The notes under the pieces were generated by a model. The model was given only the letters and a program-made list of their open reading frames with translations, was not told the origin of the DNA and did no database searches. A stretch of DNA of 64,000 bases from Chloroflexota bacterium (lineage in GTDB: Bacteria > Chloroflexota > Anaerolineae > Anaerolineales > UBA11579), in NCBI GenBank assembly GCA_013112575.1, contig JABFGG010000001.1, positions 1 through 64,000 of the forward strand. The letters are read 5' to 3'. Below, in pieces: positions 18,794 to 27,617 of this stretch (the stretch's first letter is position 1; each line of letters opens with the position of its first letter). The position numbers were made by a program, and so were the translations under genes.

Positions 18794-18946
18794 CCTCAAG
18801 TAAATTCCCTCACTGGAAGGGTTGGGAGGAGGTTTTACGGTTCCAGTTGGATATTTTCCTTTTCGGCCGTGAGGGGTAAAGATACTTGGTCTTTGGGGAG
18901 GAACATTGAGTTGTAAGTCGAGCAGGAACTCACGAACAGAATAAAA

Positions 18947-20010
18947 GTGCCTCAAAGCTTACTTTTCATGTAATATATGTTTGGATAAACACTGTACACC
19001 AAACATTGAGGAAAATCCGTGGCCACACCGCTACTAGCCACCAAGCTCTATGTTCCCAAGCCTCGTCCCGAACTGGTTCTCCGTCCCCAGCTAATCGAGC
19101 GACTGAATGAAGGGCTGCATCATAAACTGACCGTCATTTCGGCCCCAGCCGGTTTTGGCAAGACCACCTTAGTCAATGAATGGGTCACGACCAGTGATCG
19201 TCAAGTTGCCTGGCTATCCCTGGATGAAAGCGACGGTGACCTGACCGTATTTCTGAACTACTTCATTGCGGCCCTGAACCAGGCTGAAAGATCAAGTGAA
19301 GACATTGGGGAAGGCGCTTTGAGCATGCTGCAATCTCCTCAGCCACCGGCAGTTACTGAGATCCTGACAGGCCTGATCAATGAGCTGGCTGCCATCCCCA
19401 CTCAAACCATCCTCGTTCTCGACGACTATCATCGCATCCAGGCTCAACCCATCCATGATGCTCTTGCTTTCCTCCTTGAGCACCTCCCGGAGCAATTGCA
19501 CCTCGTCATCGTTACACGCCAGGACCCCCAGATTCCCCTGGCAAAGTTGCGTGCCCAGGACCAATTAACGGAGCTTCGCGCCGCAGACCTGCGCTTCAGC
19601 ACCTCCGAAGCTGCTGAGTTCCTCGATCAGGTAATGGGACTGAAGCTTTCACCCGATGATGTTGCTCTATTGGAAAGCCGTACTGAAGGTTGGATCGCGG
19701 GATTGCAGTTGGCCGCCATCTCCATGCAGGGGATCGAAGACACCGCAGGTTTTATCGAATCCTTCACAGGCAGCCATCATTTTGTGCTGGATTATCTGAT
19801 CGAAGAAGTGCTGAACAACCAAACGGAAGAAGTCCAGACCTTCCTATTGCAAACATCGATCCTTGACAGGATGACCGGGGCTTTGTGCGATGCGATCACT
19901 GGTCAGCATGACGGCCAGGCGACCCTGGAAATACTGGAGCATGCCAACCTGTTCATTATCCCTTTAGATGAGGAGCGCAAGTGGTATCGCTATCATCACC
20001 TCTTTGCTGA
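18947..20010 (+). repeat. Direct repeat copy 2: leader and NTPase half of LAL regulator 3
   Basis: Near-identical partner of 15597-16660, offset 3,350. Homology starts at AAGTGCCTCAAAG in the leader and stops inside the FADLL codons, after which the genes share only distant similarity until the HTH region. Confidence 0.9.
18959..19010 (+). promoter_or_regulatory. Conserved leader of LAL regulator 3
   Basis: Same TTACTTTTCATGTAA dyad, TATATGTTT tract and GTTTGG/CCAAAC inverted repeat as the regulator 2 leader. It falls inside the duplicated segment. Confidence 0.55.
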
Positions 20011-21706
20011 CTTATTGCGCATACGCTTACGGCGATCCCAGCCGGAACACGTAGCCAACCTACTGGCTAGCACCTCCACATGGTATGAGAACGAAGGCTT
20101 TTTGGATGAGGCGATAGAATATGCTTTGCGCGCAGAGGATTTTGAGCGGGCGATAGACTTGATCAATGGCGTAGCCGAGGCAACCTGGTTGCGCGGTGAG
20201 GACACAAAATTATGTCGATGGCTGGATAAGCTGCCCAAAGAAATAATTCCGACAAAACCACAACTTTGTGTTTTTTACTCATGGAGTCTATTTGCTACAG
20301 GCCAACAAGAGGCAGCCATGCAAATTCTTCAGGCTGCTGAAAAGTCAATACAAAAACCTTCCGGGGAGGACAATAAAAAGTTAAAAGGAAGGATTGCCGC
20401 TGTACGGGCTTATTTTGCTTTTTACAGCGGCGAAGTAGCTGAGATGATGAATTGCTCGCAACAGGCGCTTGAAGACCTGCCAGAGCAAGACCTTGCCTGG
20501 CGAATCATTGCTACCAACGTTAGAGTAGATGCGATGGAGTTTGCAGGCGATAGCATGGCAGTTCACGAAGCCCGGCGAGAAGCCCTGAAGGTAAGTCAAG
20601 CATCAGACAACCGCTACCAGATAATAATCAGCAGGCTAAAACTAGCGATCACTCTACGGACACAAGGACGCTTATCTGAGGTTGTAGAAATCTGCCAGCA
20701 AGAGATGCAACATGCTCATGATAATGGTCTGTCTCGAAGCGTTATCGCCGGATTTTTGTTAGGCATCTGGAGCGAAGCATTGGTAGAATTAAATTACATG
20801 GATGAGGCAAATCAGCGGGCCAATGAGGCGGCTGATTTGATCGAGCATGGCGGCGACAGGGCAATGGTCGGATGGGCCTACGTATGCCTGACGCGGGTTT
20901 TGTTTTCCAGTGGGCAACTGGACGAAGCTGAAAAGATGATCCAAAAGGTGGAGAGAATTGCTCAAGACGATATGATTCCTCCTTGGATGTTGAGCACTCT
21001 GGCAACCTGGAAAGCGCGCGTATGGCTGGCAAAAGGGGAATTGAAAGCTGTTTCTGAATGGGTACATGAACATGGATTGACCCCAGATGATGATCTTTCC
21101 TATTGGCTTGAGTTGCAACACATGATTTTGGCCCGACTGCTTATCGCTCAAGGGCGAGCGGAGGAAAGCAGAGGATTGCTTGACCGATTACTTATAGCAA
21201 CTGAAGCAGGTAAAAGAACTGCAAGAAGGATCGAACTCCTGGAGCTCCAGGCGATGGCGTTACATCATTTAGGCAATGAGGATCAGGCGATGGACTCCCT
21301 GAGACAAGCTCTGGACCTCGCCAAGCCGAGAGGATTCGTACGCGTGTTCGTGAACGAAGGCCCGGCAATGGCCCAGCTCTTGTATGAAGCAGTTCGACGA
21401 GAGATCTCAACCGACTATGCCCAACGTTTGTTAGCTGCCTTCCCCATCTCGGAACCTGAGCCAGTTACCACGAAGCAAACCAAATCGGCGGGATTGGATT
21501 TAATTGAACCTCTGAGTGCGCGCGAAAGCGAGGTGCTGGAGTTGATGGCAGAGGGTTTGACCAATCAGGAAATCGGCTCCAAGCTGTTCCTCTCGCTCAA
21601 CACGGTCAAAGTGCATGCCCGCAACATCTATGGCAAACTAGGGGTGAATAACCGGACACAAGCGGTGACCAAAGCGCAAGGTTTAGGCATCCTGCAACAG
21701 AGATAA
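19019..21706 (+). CDS. LAL/MalT-type LuxR family transcriptional regulator 3
   Basis: 895 residues with the same plan as regulator 2: NTPase with SAPAGFGKTT and TILVLDDYH, YRYHHLFADLL, a TPR-like region from about 331 to 825 and a C-terminal LuxR HTH (LSARESEVLELMAEGLTNQEIG). NTPase and HTH are nearly shared with regulator 2, but the sensor region is clearly different, so the two probably bind similar DNA and respond to different signals. GTG start inside the duplicated leader. Terminator at 21748. Confidence 0.92.
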   Translation: MATPLLATKLYVPKPRPELVLRPQLIERLNEGLHHKLTVISAPAGFGKTTLVNEWVTTSDRQVAWLSLDESDGDLTVFLNYFIAALNQAERSSEDIGEGALSMLQSPQPPAVTEILTGLINELAAIPTQTILVLDDYHRIQAQPIHDALAFLLEHLPEQLHLVIVTRQDPQIPLAKLRAQDQLTELRAADLRFSTSEAAEFLDQVMGLKLSPDDVALLESRTEGWIAGLQLAAISMQGIEDTAGFIESFTGSHHFVLDYLIEEVLNNQTEEVQTFLLQTSILDRMTGALCDAITGQHDGQATLEILEHANLFIIPLDEERKWYRYHHLFADLLRIRLRRSQPEHVANLLASTSTWYENEGFLDEAIEYALRAEDFERAIDLINGVAEATWLRGEDTKLCRWLDKLPKEIIPTKPQLCVFYSWSLFATGQQEAAMQILQAAEKSIQKPSGEDNKKLKGRIAAVRAYFAFYSGEVAEMMNCSQQALEDLPEQDLAWRIIATNVRVDAMEFAGDSMAVHEARREALKVSQASDNRYQIIISRLKLAITLRTQGRLSEVVEICQQEMQHAHDNGLSRSVIAGFLLGIWSEALVELNYMDEANQRANEAADLIEHGGDRAMVGWAYVCLTRVLFSSGQLDEAEKMIQKVERIAQDDMIPPWMLSTLATWKARVWLAKGELKAVSEWVHEHGLTPDDDLSYWLELQHMILARLLIAQGRAEESRGLLDRLLIATEAGKRTARRIELLELQAMALHHLGNEDQAMDSLRQALDLAKPRGFVRVFVNEGPAMAQLLYEAVRREISTDYAQRLLAAFPISEPEPVTTKQTKSAGLDLIEPLSARESEVLELMAEGLTNQEIGSKLFLSLNTVKVHARNIYGKLGVNNRTQAVTKAQGLGILQQR

Positions 21707-21747
21707 CTCCCCAGCTACCAATTTCTAATCTTCCATACCTACACATC

Positions 21748-21777
21748 AAACGGGCTCGCAAAAAGCTGCCCGTTTAT
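21748..21777 (+). terminator. Intrinsic terminator after LAL regulator 3
   Basis: AAACGGGC (21748-21755) pairs with GCCCGTTT (21768-21775), followed by ATTC. The stem is good and the T-run is short. Confidence 0.7.
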
Positions 21778-21802
21778 TCATAATTCCACTCTCCATAGAT
21801 TA

Positions 21803-21856
21803 ACCCCACGAATAATCCGTTGGGGGTATGACAGTGCTTTGGCCTCCAGCTAATAT
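21803..21856 (+). promoter_or_regulatory. Shared regulon promoter, copy D
   Basis: Box ACCCCACGAA-TAATCCG-TTGGGGGT (21803-21827), ATGACA (21828-21833), 17-base spacer, TAATAT as -10 (21851-21856). It drives the alpha/beta hydrolase at 21920. Confidence 0.82.
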
Positions 21857-21919
21857 AACGATATGTCCAATAAGCATGCTTTATCAAATATGCCTAAAGG
21901 TTTTTCAAGGAGATCAAAC

Positions 21920-22933
21920 ATGAAGATCATCAAAAGGCTTGTAACAATCTTTCTAGGATTTTTGGGCATGCTGGTCGCACTATTTGCCCTTGGGTACGTC
22001 CTCACAATCGGCGACCATACCGTCCCAGCAACTGTTGCACAGGACCCATCTTTACCGTCCATCACTATCAACGGTTACGCTTATCACGGCGAAACCTATG
22101 GGAACCCTGAAAATCCCGTTGTTATCACCTTGCATGGTGGCCCGGGCAGCGACTACCGCAGCATCCTGAACCTCCAAGAGCTGGCGGATGAGTATTATGT
22201 GATCTTCTTTGACCAGCGTGGGGCCGGTCTTTCCCCCAGGGTAAGCCCGGAAGAGATCACCCTGGAATCTGCCATCGTTGACCTCGATTCCATCGTTGAC
22301 TATTACGGCAAAGGCCAGAAAGTCAACCTGGTCGGACACTCCTGGGGGGCTATGCTCGCTTCCGCTTATCTGGGCCAACACCCAGAGAAAGTGGAACATG
22401 TTGTCCTTGCAGAACCAGGATTTTTGACCACTGAATTTTTGCTACGGTTTCAGCAGCAAACCCAGCTCAAATTCACACCGGGAGTCATCACCCACTTCCT
22501 GAAAACAAAATTCGAATCCCTGCACGTTATGGGCGTCGATGACCACGCTATGGACGACTACTTCACCCACCACATCAATCTATATCAGGGTGAAGATCAT
22601 CCCCAGGCTGGCTACTACTGCCCGAATGCAAAACCAGATCCCGAGGGCTCCTGGCGATTTGGCGCTACTGCAGCTTCCAGCATTCAAGCGTCAGCCATCG
22701 ATGCCGAGGGCGATATTAATCTCAATCTGGTAGAGGGAGTGGAAATTTTTACCAATCAGGTGCTGTTTATCGCCGGTGAGTGCCAGACTTATATCGGCGC
22801 CGACTGGCAAAGGGAGCAGATGGAATTCTTCCCAAATGCTGAATTGGTGGTCATCCCAGATGCCGGGCACGAAATGTTTGCGGAAAATCCCGAAGATAGC
22901 ATCACAGCTGTTCGGGAGTACCTGAATGACTAA
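21920..22933 (+). CDS. Membrane-anchored alpha/beta hydrolase, proline iminopeptidase-like
   Basis: A 337-residue alpha/beta hydrolase. Residues about 8-28 form one hydrophobic helix, so the enzyme is probably anchored or secreted. The fold shows the oxyanion loop ITLHGGPGSDYR, FFDQRGAGLS, nucleophile elbow LVGHSWGAMLA and a C-terminal PDAGHEMF with the catalytic His. The HGGPGS and DQRGAG pair is typical of proline iminopeptidases, but the substrate is unproven. Start set at ATG 21920, which has AGGAG seven bases upstream; an earlier in-frame ATG at 21863 would coincide with the transcript start. Single gene behind promoter copy D. Confidence 0.82.
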   Translation: MKIIKRLVTIFLGFLGMLVALFALGYVLTIGDHTVPATVAQDPSLPSITINGYAYHGETYGNPENPVVITLHGGPGSDYRSILNLQELADEYYVIFFDQRGAGLSPRVSPEEITLESAIVDLDSIVDYYGKGQKVNLVGHSWGAMLASAYLGQHPEKVEHVVLAEPGFLTTEFLLRFQQQTQLKFTPGVITHFLKTKFESLHVMGVDDHAMDDYFTHHINLYQGEDHPQAGYYCPNAKPDPEGSWRFGATAASSIQASAIDAEGDINLNLVEGVEIFTNQVLFIAGECQTYIGADWQREQMEFFPNAELVVIPDAGHEMFAENPEDSITAVREYLND

Positions 22934-23067
22934 TGAGAGATAAATGGCTCATTCCCTTACAAGAACTGACGATGTCGTTCTTGTTGATCTTTAAAGGGTT
23001 CAACAAATCGGCCATCGCTACTGAGGCCGCAGGCTAATAAGTACAGGATTACTTGTACACAATATAG

Positions 23068-23105
23068 TTCAGGTCTGGATAGCTCCATCCGGACCTGAAT
23101 TTATA
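23068..23105 (+). terminator. Intrinsic terminator after the 21920 hydrolase
   Basis: TTCAGGTCTGGAT (23068-23080) pairs with ATCCGGACCTGAA (23087-23099), 13 positions with one G-T pair, followed by a T-rich TTTATATTGTTT tract. Confidence 0.75.
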
Positions 23106-23140
23106 TTGTTTACCCGTAGTTAGTAGCGAACTATTAATTA

Positions 23141-23194
23141 ACCCATCGAATAATCCGTTGGGGGTATGACAATACTCCTGTCTACGGATATGCT
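23141..23194 (+). promoter_or_regulatory. Shared regulon promoter, copy E
   Basis: Box ACCCATCGAA-TAATCCG-TTGGGGGT (23141-23165), ATGACA (23166-23171), 17-base spacer, TATGCT (23189-23194). It heads the longest operon of the region, 23216 to about 29747. The predicted start of transcription is only about 15 bases before the first gene. Confidence 0.85.
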
Positions 23195-23215
23195 GCATAT
23201 ATAGAGGTATATACA

Positions 23216-23470
23216 ATGAACGCAGCTTATCAAAAACTGACTCTGGATCAAGCAGTAACCTATGAGATAAAAGTCCCTGGTGCACTCGATGAACATTGGT
23301 TAGGGGGAAACGGTGGCATGAAGCTATCGATCGAGTATACAGAAAAGGACACCCCCATCACTACTATAACAATCTGTGTAGATCAGGCTGCCTTGCACAG
23401 CCTATTGCAGCGTATCTACTCGTTGGGGTTGCCTGTGATCTCGGTGGTTTGTGTGGAGTTTGGCACGTAA
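23216..23470 (+). CDS. Small DQAALH-type protein, second copy
   Basis: An 84-residue paralogue of the protein at 14343, sharing the plan YEIKVPGAL, KLSIEYTEKD, then DQAALHSLLQRIYSLGLPVISVVCV. The middle is shorter and lacks the WFxGLT motif. ATG 23216 is preceded by AGAGGT, the same ribosome-site word used by the paralogue. First gene after promoter copy E. Function unknown; the repeated position at operon heads suggests a shared regulatory or accessory role. Confidence 0.75.
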   Translation: MNAAYQKLTLDQAVTYEIKVPGALDEHWLGGNGGMKLSIEYTEKDTPITTITICVDQAALHSLLQRIYSLGLPVISVVCVEFGT

Positions 23471-23533
23471 ATGATCAGGGTTTTGCTCTCTCAATTTCAA
23501 CAGACGTTTGAAGATTTAGATAAGGACAAAAAG

Positions 23534-24961
23534 ATGTCACAAGTTCAACAAGTTTATGAAAGAAAAGTCACCGGAGCTGAGCGTTTCTTCTCACATGCTC
23601 CTTTTTCAACGGTGACCATGGTTGCTCGCATCAAAGGCAAGGTAACGGAAGCCATGTTGAGGGATGCAGTTGAGAAGGTCCAGCAGCGCCATGCCCTCCT
23701 GCGTGTACGCATTAAACCCACGAATGATGATTCTCTGTGGTTCACATCGCATGATGTGCAAGCCATTCCCATCGAAGTCATCCCCAGGAATTCAGATGAC
23801 GATTGGATCAAGATCCACGCAGAGGGATGCAAGGCCCCCTATGAATTCGAAACGCGGCCACCTATTCGCTTCATCCTTGTGCAATCTCCAGAGGTCTCCG
23901 AATTGATCATCCTCTGCCACCATATCATTTGTGATGGCATGTCCCTGGCCTACCTGGCCCGCGATCTGATGGTGTGCCTTGGCGACCCGACGGCTGAGCT
24001 TCAAGTGCTGCCGGCGCCTGAACCCATAACGGTAAAGAATCTTCCTCGAGATGCTTCTTTGTCCGGCATCGTGAAGTTCTTCATCAAGCGCATAAAACAA
24101 AAATGGGCTGAAGAAATCATTATCTTTGACCAGGAAGACTATGAAGCGCTCAATGCAGCGTACTGGCAGAACTTTCACCATGAGATCCTCTCCATTGAAC
24201 TGTCGGAAGCGGAAACCAAGGCTCTAGTCGCAAGGTGTAGAAAAGAGAACGTCACTGTGAACTCGGCCATCATAATGGCTTTCTCCGGTGCACAGAATTT
24301 CGTTGAAGGTCGCAAGCCCCACCATGCCAAGACCGCCAGCGCGGTTAGCCTGCGAGATCGACTGCCGGAGTCGCCAGGGGAAGGGATGGGCTATTACGCC
24401 GCGGGTGTTGAATTGAAATACAAATACAACCCAAACAAAAGCTTTTGGGAAAACGCGCGCCAATACCACAAGAAAATCCAACCACACTTGACCGCCAACA
24501 AAAAAGCCTTTGGCGATCTGCCCGCTTACCTGCAGATGGATTCTAATATCTACGAAGCGCTCAGCTTCAAGAAACTGGGTGGGCTGGTAGCACAGGACTC
24601 GCCCAGCTACGAGAAATTGCATGCCTTCAGCCAGCGGGAAGACGTGGTTGTGCGTTTATTAAAGCGAGCCGGGATGGAGACCCTCGACACAAAACTCATC
24701 AGCATCGCCATTACCAACCTCGGCCGTCTGGATTTCCCCCAAACCTACGGTGAGCTGGAGTTGGAGCGCCTGATCATGCAGCCGGGCGGGGCCTTCCCAT
24801 TGGTGCACGTTGACATGGTGATCGGCGTGGTGACCAGTGCAGGCAAGCTCAGCCTGGTCGTCGAGTATGCCGAGGAAGCCGTTGATACTGAAACCATGCA
24901 AACCATCAAAGACAAAGCGATGGCCTGGCTGCTGGATACGGGAACAAGGCCCCTTATCTAA
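23534..24961 (+). CDS. Condensation-domain-like acyltransferase (PapA/alcohol acyltransferase type)
   Basis: A 475-residue stand-alone enzyme of the chloramphenicol-acetyltransferase/condensation superfamily. The catalytic motif HHIICDGMS (HHxxxDG) is at about residue 138; PFSTVTMVARIKG and VEKVQQRHALLRVRI mark the N-terminal half. Such proteins (PapA5, alcohol acetyltransferases) esterify lipid alcohols or transfer acyl groups. No carrier domain is fused. Start set at ATG 23534 with AAGGAC upstream; the earlier ATG at 23471 sits directly after the previous stop without a ribosome site. Natural substrate unknown, envelope lipid is a reasonable guess. Confidence 0.8.
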   Translation: MSQVQQVYERKVTGAERFFSHAPFSTVTMVARIKGKVTEAMLRDAVEKVQQRHALLRVRIKPTNDDSLWFTSHDVQAIPIEVIPRNSDDDWIKIHAEGCKAPYEFETRPPIRFILVQSPEVSELIILCHHIICDGMSLAYLARDLMVCLGDPTAELQVLPAPEPITVKNLPRDASLSGIVKFFIKRIKQKWAEEIIIFDQEDYEALNAAYWQNFHHEILSIELSEAETKALVARCRKENVTVNSAIIMAFSGAQNFVEGRKPHHAKTASAVSLRDRLPESPGEGMGYYAAGVELKYKYNPNKSFWENARQYHKKIQPHLTANKKAFGDLPAYLQMDSNIYEALSFKKLGGLVAQDSPSYEKLHAFSQREDVVVRLLKRAGMETLDTKLISIAITNLGRLDFPQTYGELELERLIMQPGGAFPLVHVDMVIGVVTSAGKLSLVVEYAEEAVDTETMQTIKDKAMAWLLDTGTRPLI

Positions 24962-24994
24962 GCTCGTCAGTTTATCAAATAAGGAGAATTTCAA

Positions 24995-25684
24995 ATGAAA
25001 TCGCACAGAAAGTCCGCAGCAATCATAGGTGCCTTATTCCTGATTTCTAATGTCACCTTCCTGTTAGGCGCGTTCCTATTCGTAGAACCTGTTCTAACTG
25101 CCCCAGATTACCTGACGCTGTCTTCCGCAAATAGAAATCAAGTAGTTCTGGGAGCACTTCTAGAGATAGTTAACGGGGTTGCATACATTGGAATTGCCGT
25201 ACTTGTATTCTCGATTTTGCGAAAACGCTTTGAAAGTCTGGCTCTTTGGTATGTCTGTTTCAGGATCATCGAGTTCATAATGCAAATCCTTAGCGACCTG
25301 AGCGCACTATCAATCGTGAAATTGGGTGAAGAATTTGTCAAAGCAGGAGCTCCGGCATCATCTTCATTTGAAATTGTGGGGGCTTTTTTGCTGTCACAAC
25401 GCTACTGGGCTTTCCAGATGGTGACATTTTCTCTGGTTCTCGGTGCAGTGGTGCTCTATTACATGTTGTACCAAACAAATCTTATTCCACGATTTATATC
25501 AGTCTGGGGCCTTATAGCAGCCATCGCGGTAATTTCCACTGCCTTGATGGATACGTTCGGCATCAGCCCAGGATACCTGGAATTTCTGGGATTATTGATG
25601 CTTCTGAACGAGTTGTTCATCGGTGTTTGGTTGATCGCGAAGGGCTTTAACTCAACGGAAGTTGCTGCTGTCTACACGGAATAA
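24995..25684 (+). CDS. DUF4386 family membrane protein
   Basis: A 229-residue protein with about six helices and a typical DUF4386 start (KSAAIIGALFLISNVTFLLGA) followed by APDYLTLSSANRNQVVLGALLEIVNGVAYIG-like residues and a C-terminal GFN tail. Role unknown. Second gene pair of the copy E operon; AAGGAG eight bases before ATG. Confidence 0.85.
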   Translation: MKSHRKSAAIIGALFLISNVTFLLGAFLFVEPVLTAPDYLTLSSANRNQVVLGALLEIVNGVAYIGIAVLVFSILRKRFESLALWYVCFRIIEFIMQILSDLSALSIVKLGEEFVKAGAPASSSFEIVGAFLLSQRYWAFQMVTFSLVLGAVVLYYMLYQTNLIPRFISVWGLIAAIAVISTALMDTFGISPGYLEFLGLLMLLNELFIGVWLIAKGFNSTEVAAVYTE

Positions 25685-25713
25685 CAACATTACTTTCAAA
25701 AAGGATATAAAAA

Positions 25714-26115
25714 ATGAATACAGAAAACAAGACCACGGCATTATTAGAAGATGTGAAGGTAAATGTGAAGATTGTACTTGCAGCTTTATGGGCCGCGCAT
25801 TTTCTTCTCTGGACATTTGGAGATATGGCGTCTCTTTTGCAAGAATTTACTGAGCCAATTGATAATAACTTATTACTGCTCGTCGCAGTACCACTTGCAA
25901 TTACTCAAGTCTTGATGGTTCTTTTCTCTCTAGTAGGGAAGGCAAAATTGATGCGCTGGGTAAATATTATTTTGGCCTTGGTTTTCCTGTTATTCAATGT
26001 GGGGTTTTTAGCTGAAGCCCATGTTGGGTGGGAATATCTATTGGGAGCAGGATATCTGTTATTTAATGGACTCGTTGTCTGGTACGCATGGCGCTGGCCA
26101 AAGCAGGAAGCATGA
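25714..26115 (+). CDS. DUF6326-like four-helix membrane protein 1
   Basis: 133 residues with a polar N-terminus (LEDVKVNVKIVLAALW), four hydrophobic helices and the tail VVWYAWRWPKQEA. The same opening, RWxNIILA in the third helix and WYAWxWP tail recur in the proteins at 26170, 30889 and 44939. Function unknown. In tandem with the next gene. Confidence 0.75.
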   Translation: MNTENKTTALLEDVKVNVKIVLAALWAAHFLLWTFGDMASLLQEFTEPIDNNLLLLVAVPLAITQVLMVLFSLVGKAKLMRWVNIILALVFLLFNVGFLAEAHVGWEYLLGAGYLLFNGLVVWYAWRWPKQEA

Positions 26116-26169
26116 GGTCATCCCAGCTTATTCAAAAAACTACAGTAATTTTCAAATTAGGAGATAAAA

Positions 26170-26601
26170 GTGAGTACAGATAACAAGACCTTGTCAACAC
26201 TCGAAGACATGAAGGTGAACGTGAAAATAATTATCTCAGCATTGTGGATCGCTGTGATGTTCCTCTATGTTTATGTGGACATTTTTGGTTTATTTCAACC
26301 CGGGGCCATTGAGCATATTCTTGAGGGCAAAGTATGGGTATTGGATATCACGCAAACATGGGCCCTCAGTGCCTTGATCATGATGACGATCCCAAGCCTG
26401 ATGATCTTCCTGACATTAGTATTGCCACCTAAGGCTAATCGCTGGACGAACATCATCGTAGCCGTTCTATATCTCCTTATCTCGATCGGGAATTCGATCG
26501 GTGAAACCTGGCTTTATTATTACTTCGGATCCGCTGTGGAATCTGTGCTTCTGGTGCTGGTCGTCTGGTACGCATGGAAGTGGCCGAAACAGGAAGCATA
26601 A
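26170..26601 (+). CDS. DUF6326-like four-helix membrane protein 2
   Basis: 143 residues starting at GTG 26170 behind TTAGGAG. It shares LEDMKVNVKIIISALWIAV, NRWTNIIVAVLYL and the tail VVWYAWKWPKQEA with its tandem neighbour, so the two are paralogues from local duplication. Four helices, no catalytic motif. Confidence 0.75.
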   Translation: MSTDNKTLSTLEDMKVNVKIIISALWIAVMFLYVYVDIFGLFQPGAIEHILEGKVWVLDITQTWALSALIMMTIPSLMIFLTLVLPPKANRWTNIIVAVLYLLISIGNSIGETWLYYYFGSAVESVLLVLVVWYAWKWPKQEA

Positions 26602-26652
26602 AGCGATTCAACTTATTTGATTTGAGATAGAAAATACTGAAATCAACATGGT

Positions 26653-26697
26653 CTGAGGCGTAATTCTCAACCTCAGCCCGTATTGAGAGATTTTTTA
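26653..26697 (+). promoter_or_regulatory. Interlocked hairpins before the ABC transporter genes
   Basis: CTGAGG (26653-26658) can pair with CCTCAG (26671-26676), and TCTCAA (26665-26670) with TTGAGA (26683-26688), followed by GATTTTTTAG. Each stem's arm lies in the other's loop, so they exclude each other or form a pseudoknot. Placement before a T-run suggests a partial terminator or attenuator limiting transcription into the ABC genes. Confidence 0.4.
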
Positions 26698-26711
26698 GAT
26701 GAGCGTGTACG

Positions 26712-27617
26712 ATGAACGAAGTTGCCTTGCAAGTTAAGAGTTTGACAAAAGAATTTGGATCACTAACCGCGGTCGATAATCTATCCCTTGAGGTCTATCG
26801 TGGCGAGATATTCGGCTTTCTTGGGCCCAATGGAGCAGGCAAGACCACCTCGATCCGCATGATGTGTGGCCTGCTGGAACCTGATTCCGGAGAGGTCATT
26901 TTCCAAGGGGGTAAGCTGGTTGGCATTTGCCCGCAAGAGACGATCTTATGGGAGAAATTGACCTGTTTGGAGCAATTAGAGTTTATTGGGGAGATGTACA
27001 ATCTGCCCGCCAAACTGGCACGCCAACGCGGCGATGAGCTGCTATCAATACTTGGCCTGGAAGAAAAACGTCACAACCTGGCATCCACTCTTTCCGGGGG
27101 CATGAAGCGCCGCCTTAATTTAGCTCTGGCCCTGATCCACGACCCAGAGATTTTAGTTCTTGATGAACCCGAGGCCGGGCTTGACCCCCAAAGCCGGCTG
27201 CTGGTGCGTGAGTATATTCGTTCCCTGGCGCAAAAGAAGACGATCATCCTGACCACCCATAATATGGATGAAGCGGAACGTATGGCTGATCGGGTGGCGA
27301 TCATCGATCATGGCAAACTGCTTGTTACAGATACACCCGAAGCACTCAAACGAACGATCGGAGAGGGCGATGTGCTTGAGATCGAGATTCTTTCAATCCC
27401 GGTAGAACAGGCCCTGGCGATCATCCAGCCGGATTTCCCCGACATTCAGGTTGAAGGCAACAACTATTTCATTCGGGCTGGGGGCATCATGGAAAAGATG
27501 TCTTCCCTTTTCGACGCTATCAAAAAGGCTGGCGGGGAGATCGGCGAGGTGCATCTACGCGCCAATACCCTCGAAGATGTCTTCATCTCGCTGACAGGGA
27601 GGCGGTTACGGCAATGA
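26712..27617 (+). CDS. ABC transporter ATP-binding protein (ABC-2 type)
   Basis: A 301-residue ATPase: Walker A GPNGAGKT (about 41-48), Q-loop GICPQE, signature LSGGMKRR, Walker B ILVLDEPEAGLD, H-loop TTHNMDEAE, and a C-terminal extension ending EDVFISLTGRRLR typical of drug or polysaccharide exporters of the DrrA/CcmA group. The Q-loop is unusually close to Walker A because the usual intervening segment is short. Stop overlaps the permease start by four bases. Confidence 0.92.
   Translation: MNEVALQVKSLTKEFGSLTAVDNLSLEVYRGEIFGFLGPNGAGKTTSIRMMCGLLEPDSGEVIFQGGKLVGICPQETILWEKLTCLEQLEFIGEMYNLPAKLARQRGDELLSILGLEEKRHNLASTLSGGMKRRLNLALALIHDPEILVLDEPEAGLDPQSRLLVREYIRSLAQKKTIILTTHNMDEAERMADRVAIIDHGKLLVTDTPEALKRTIGEGDVLEIEILSIPVEQALAIIQPDFPDIQVEGNNYFIRAGGIMEKMSSLFDAIKKAGGEIGEVHLRANTLEDVFISLTGRRLRQ

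Noticed and set aside
15597..20010. The 1.06-kb direct repeat as a transposable element
   Set aside because: It consists of regulator coding sequence and leader only, with no transposase, terminal inverted repeats or target duplication.
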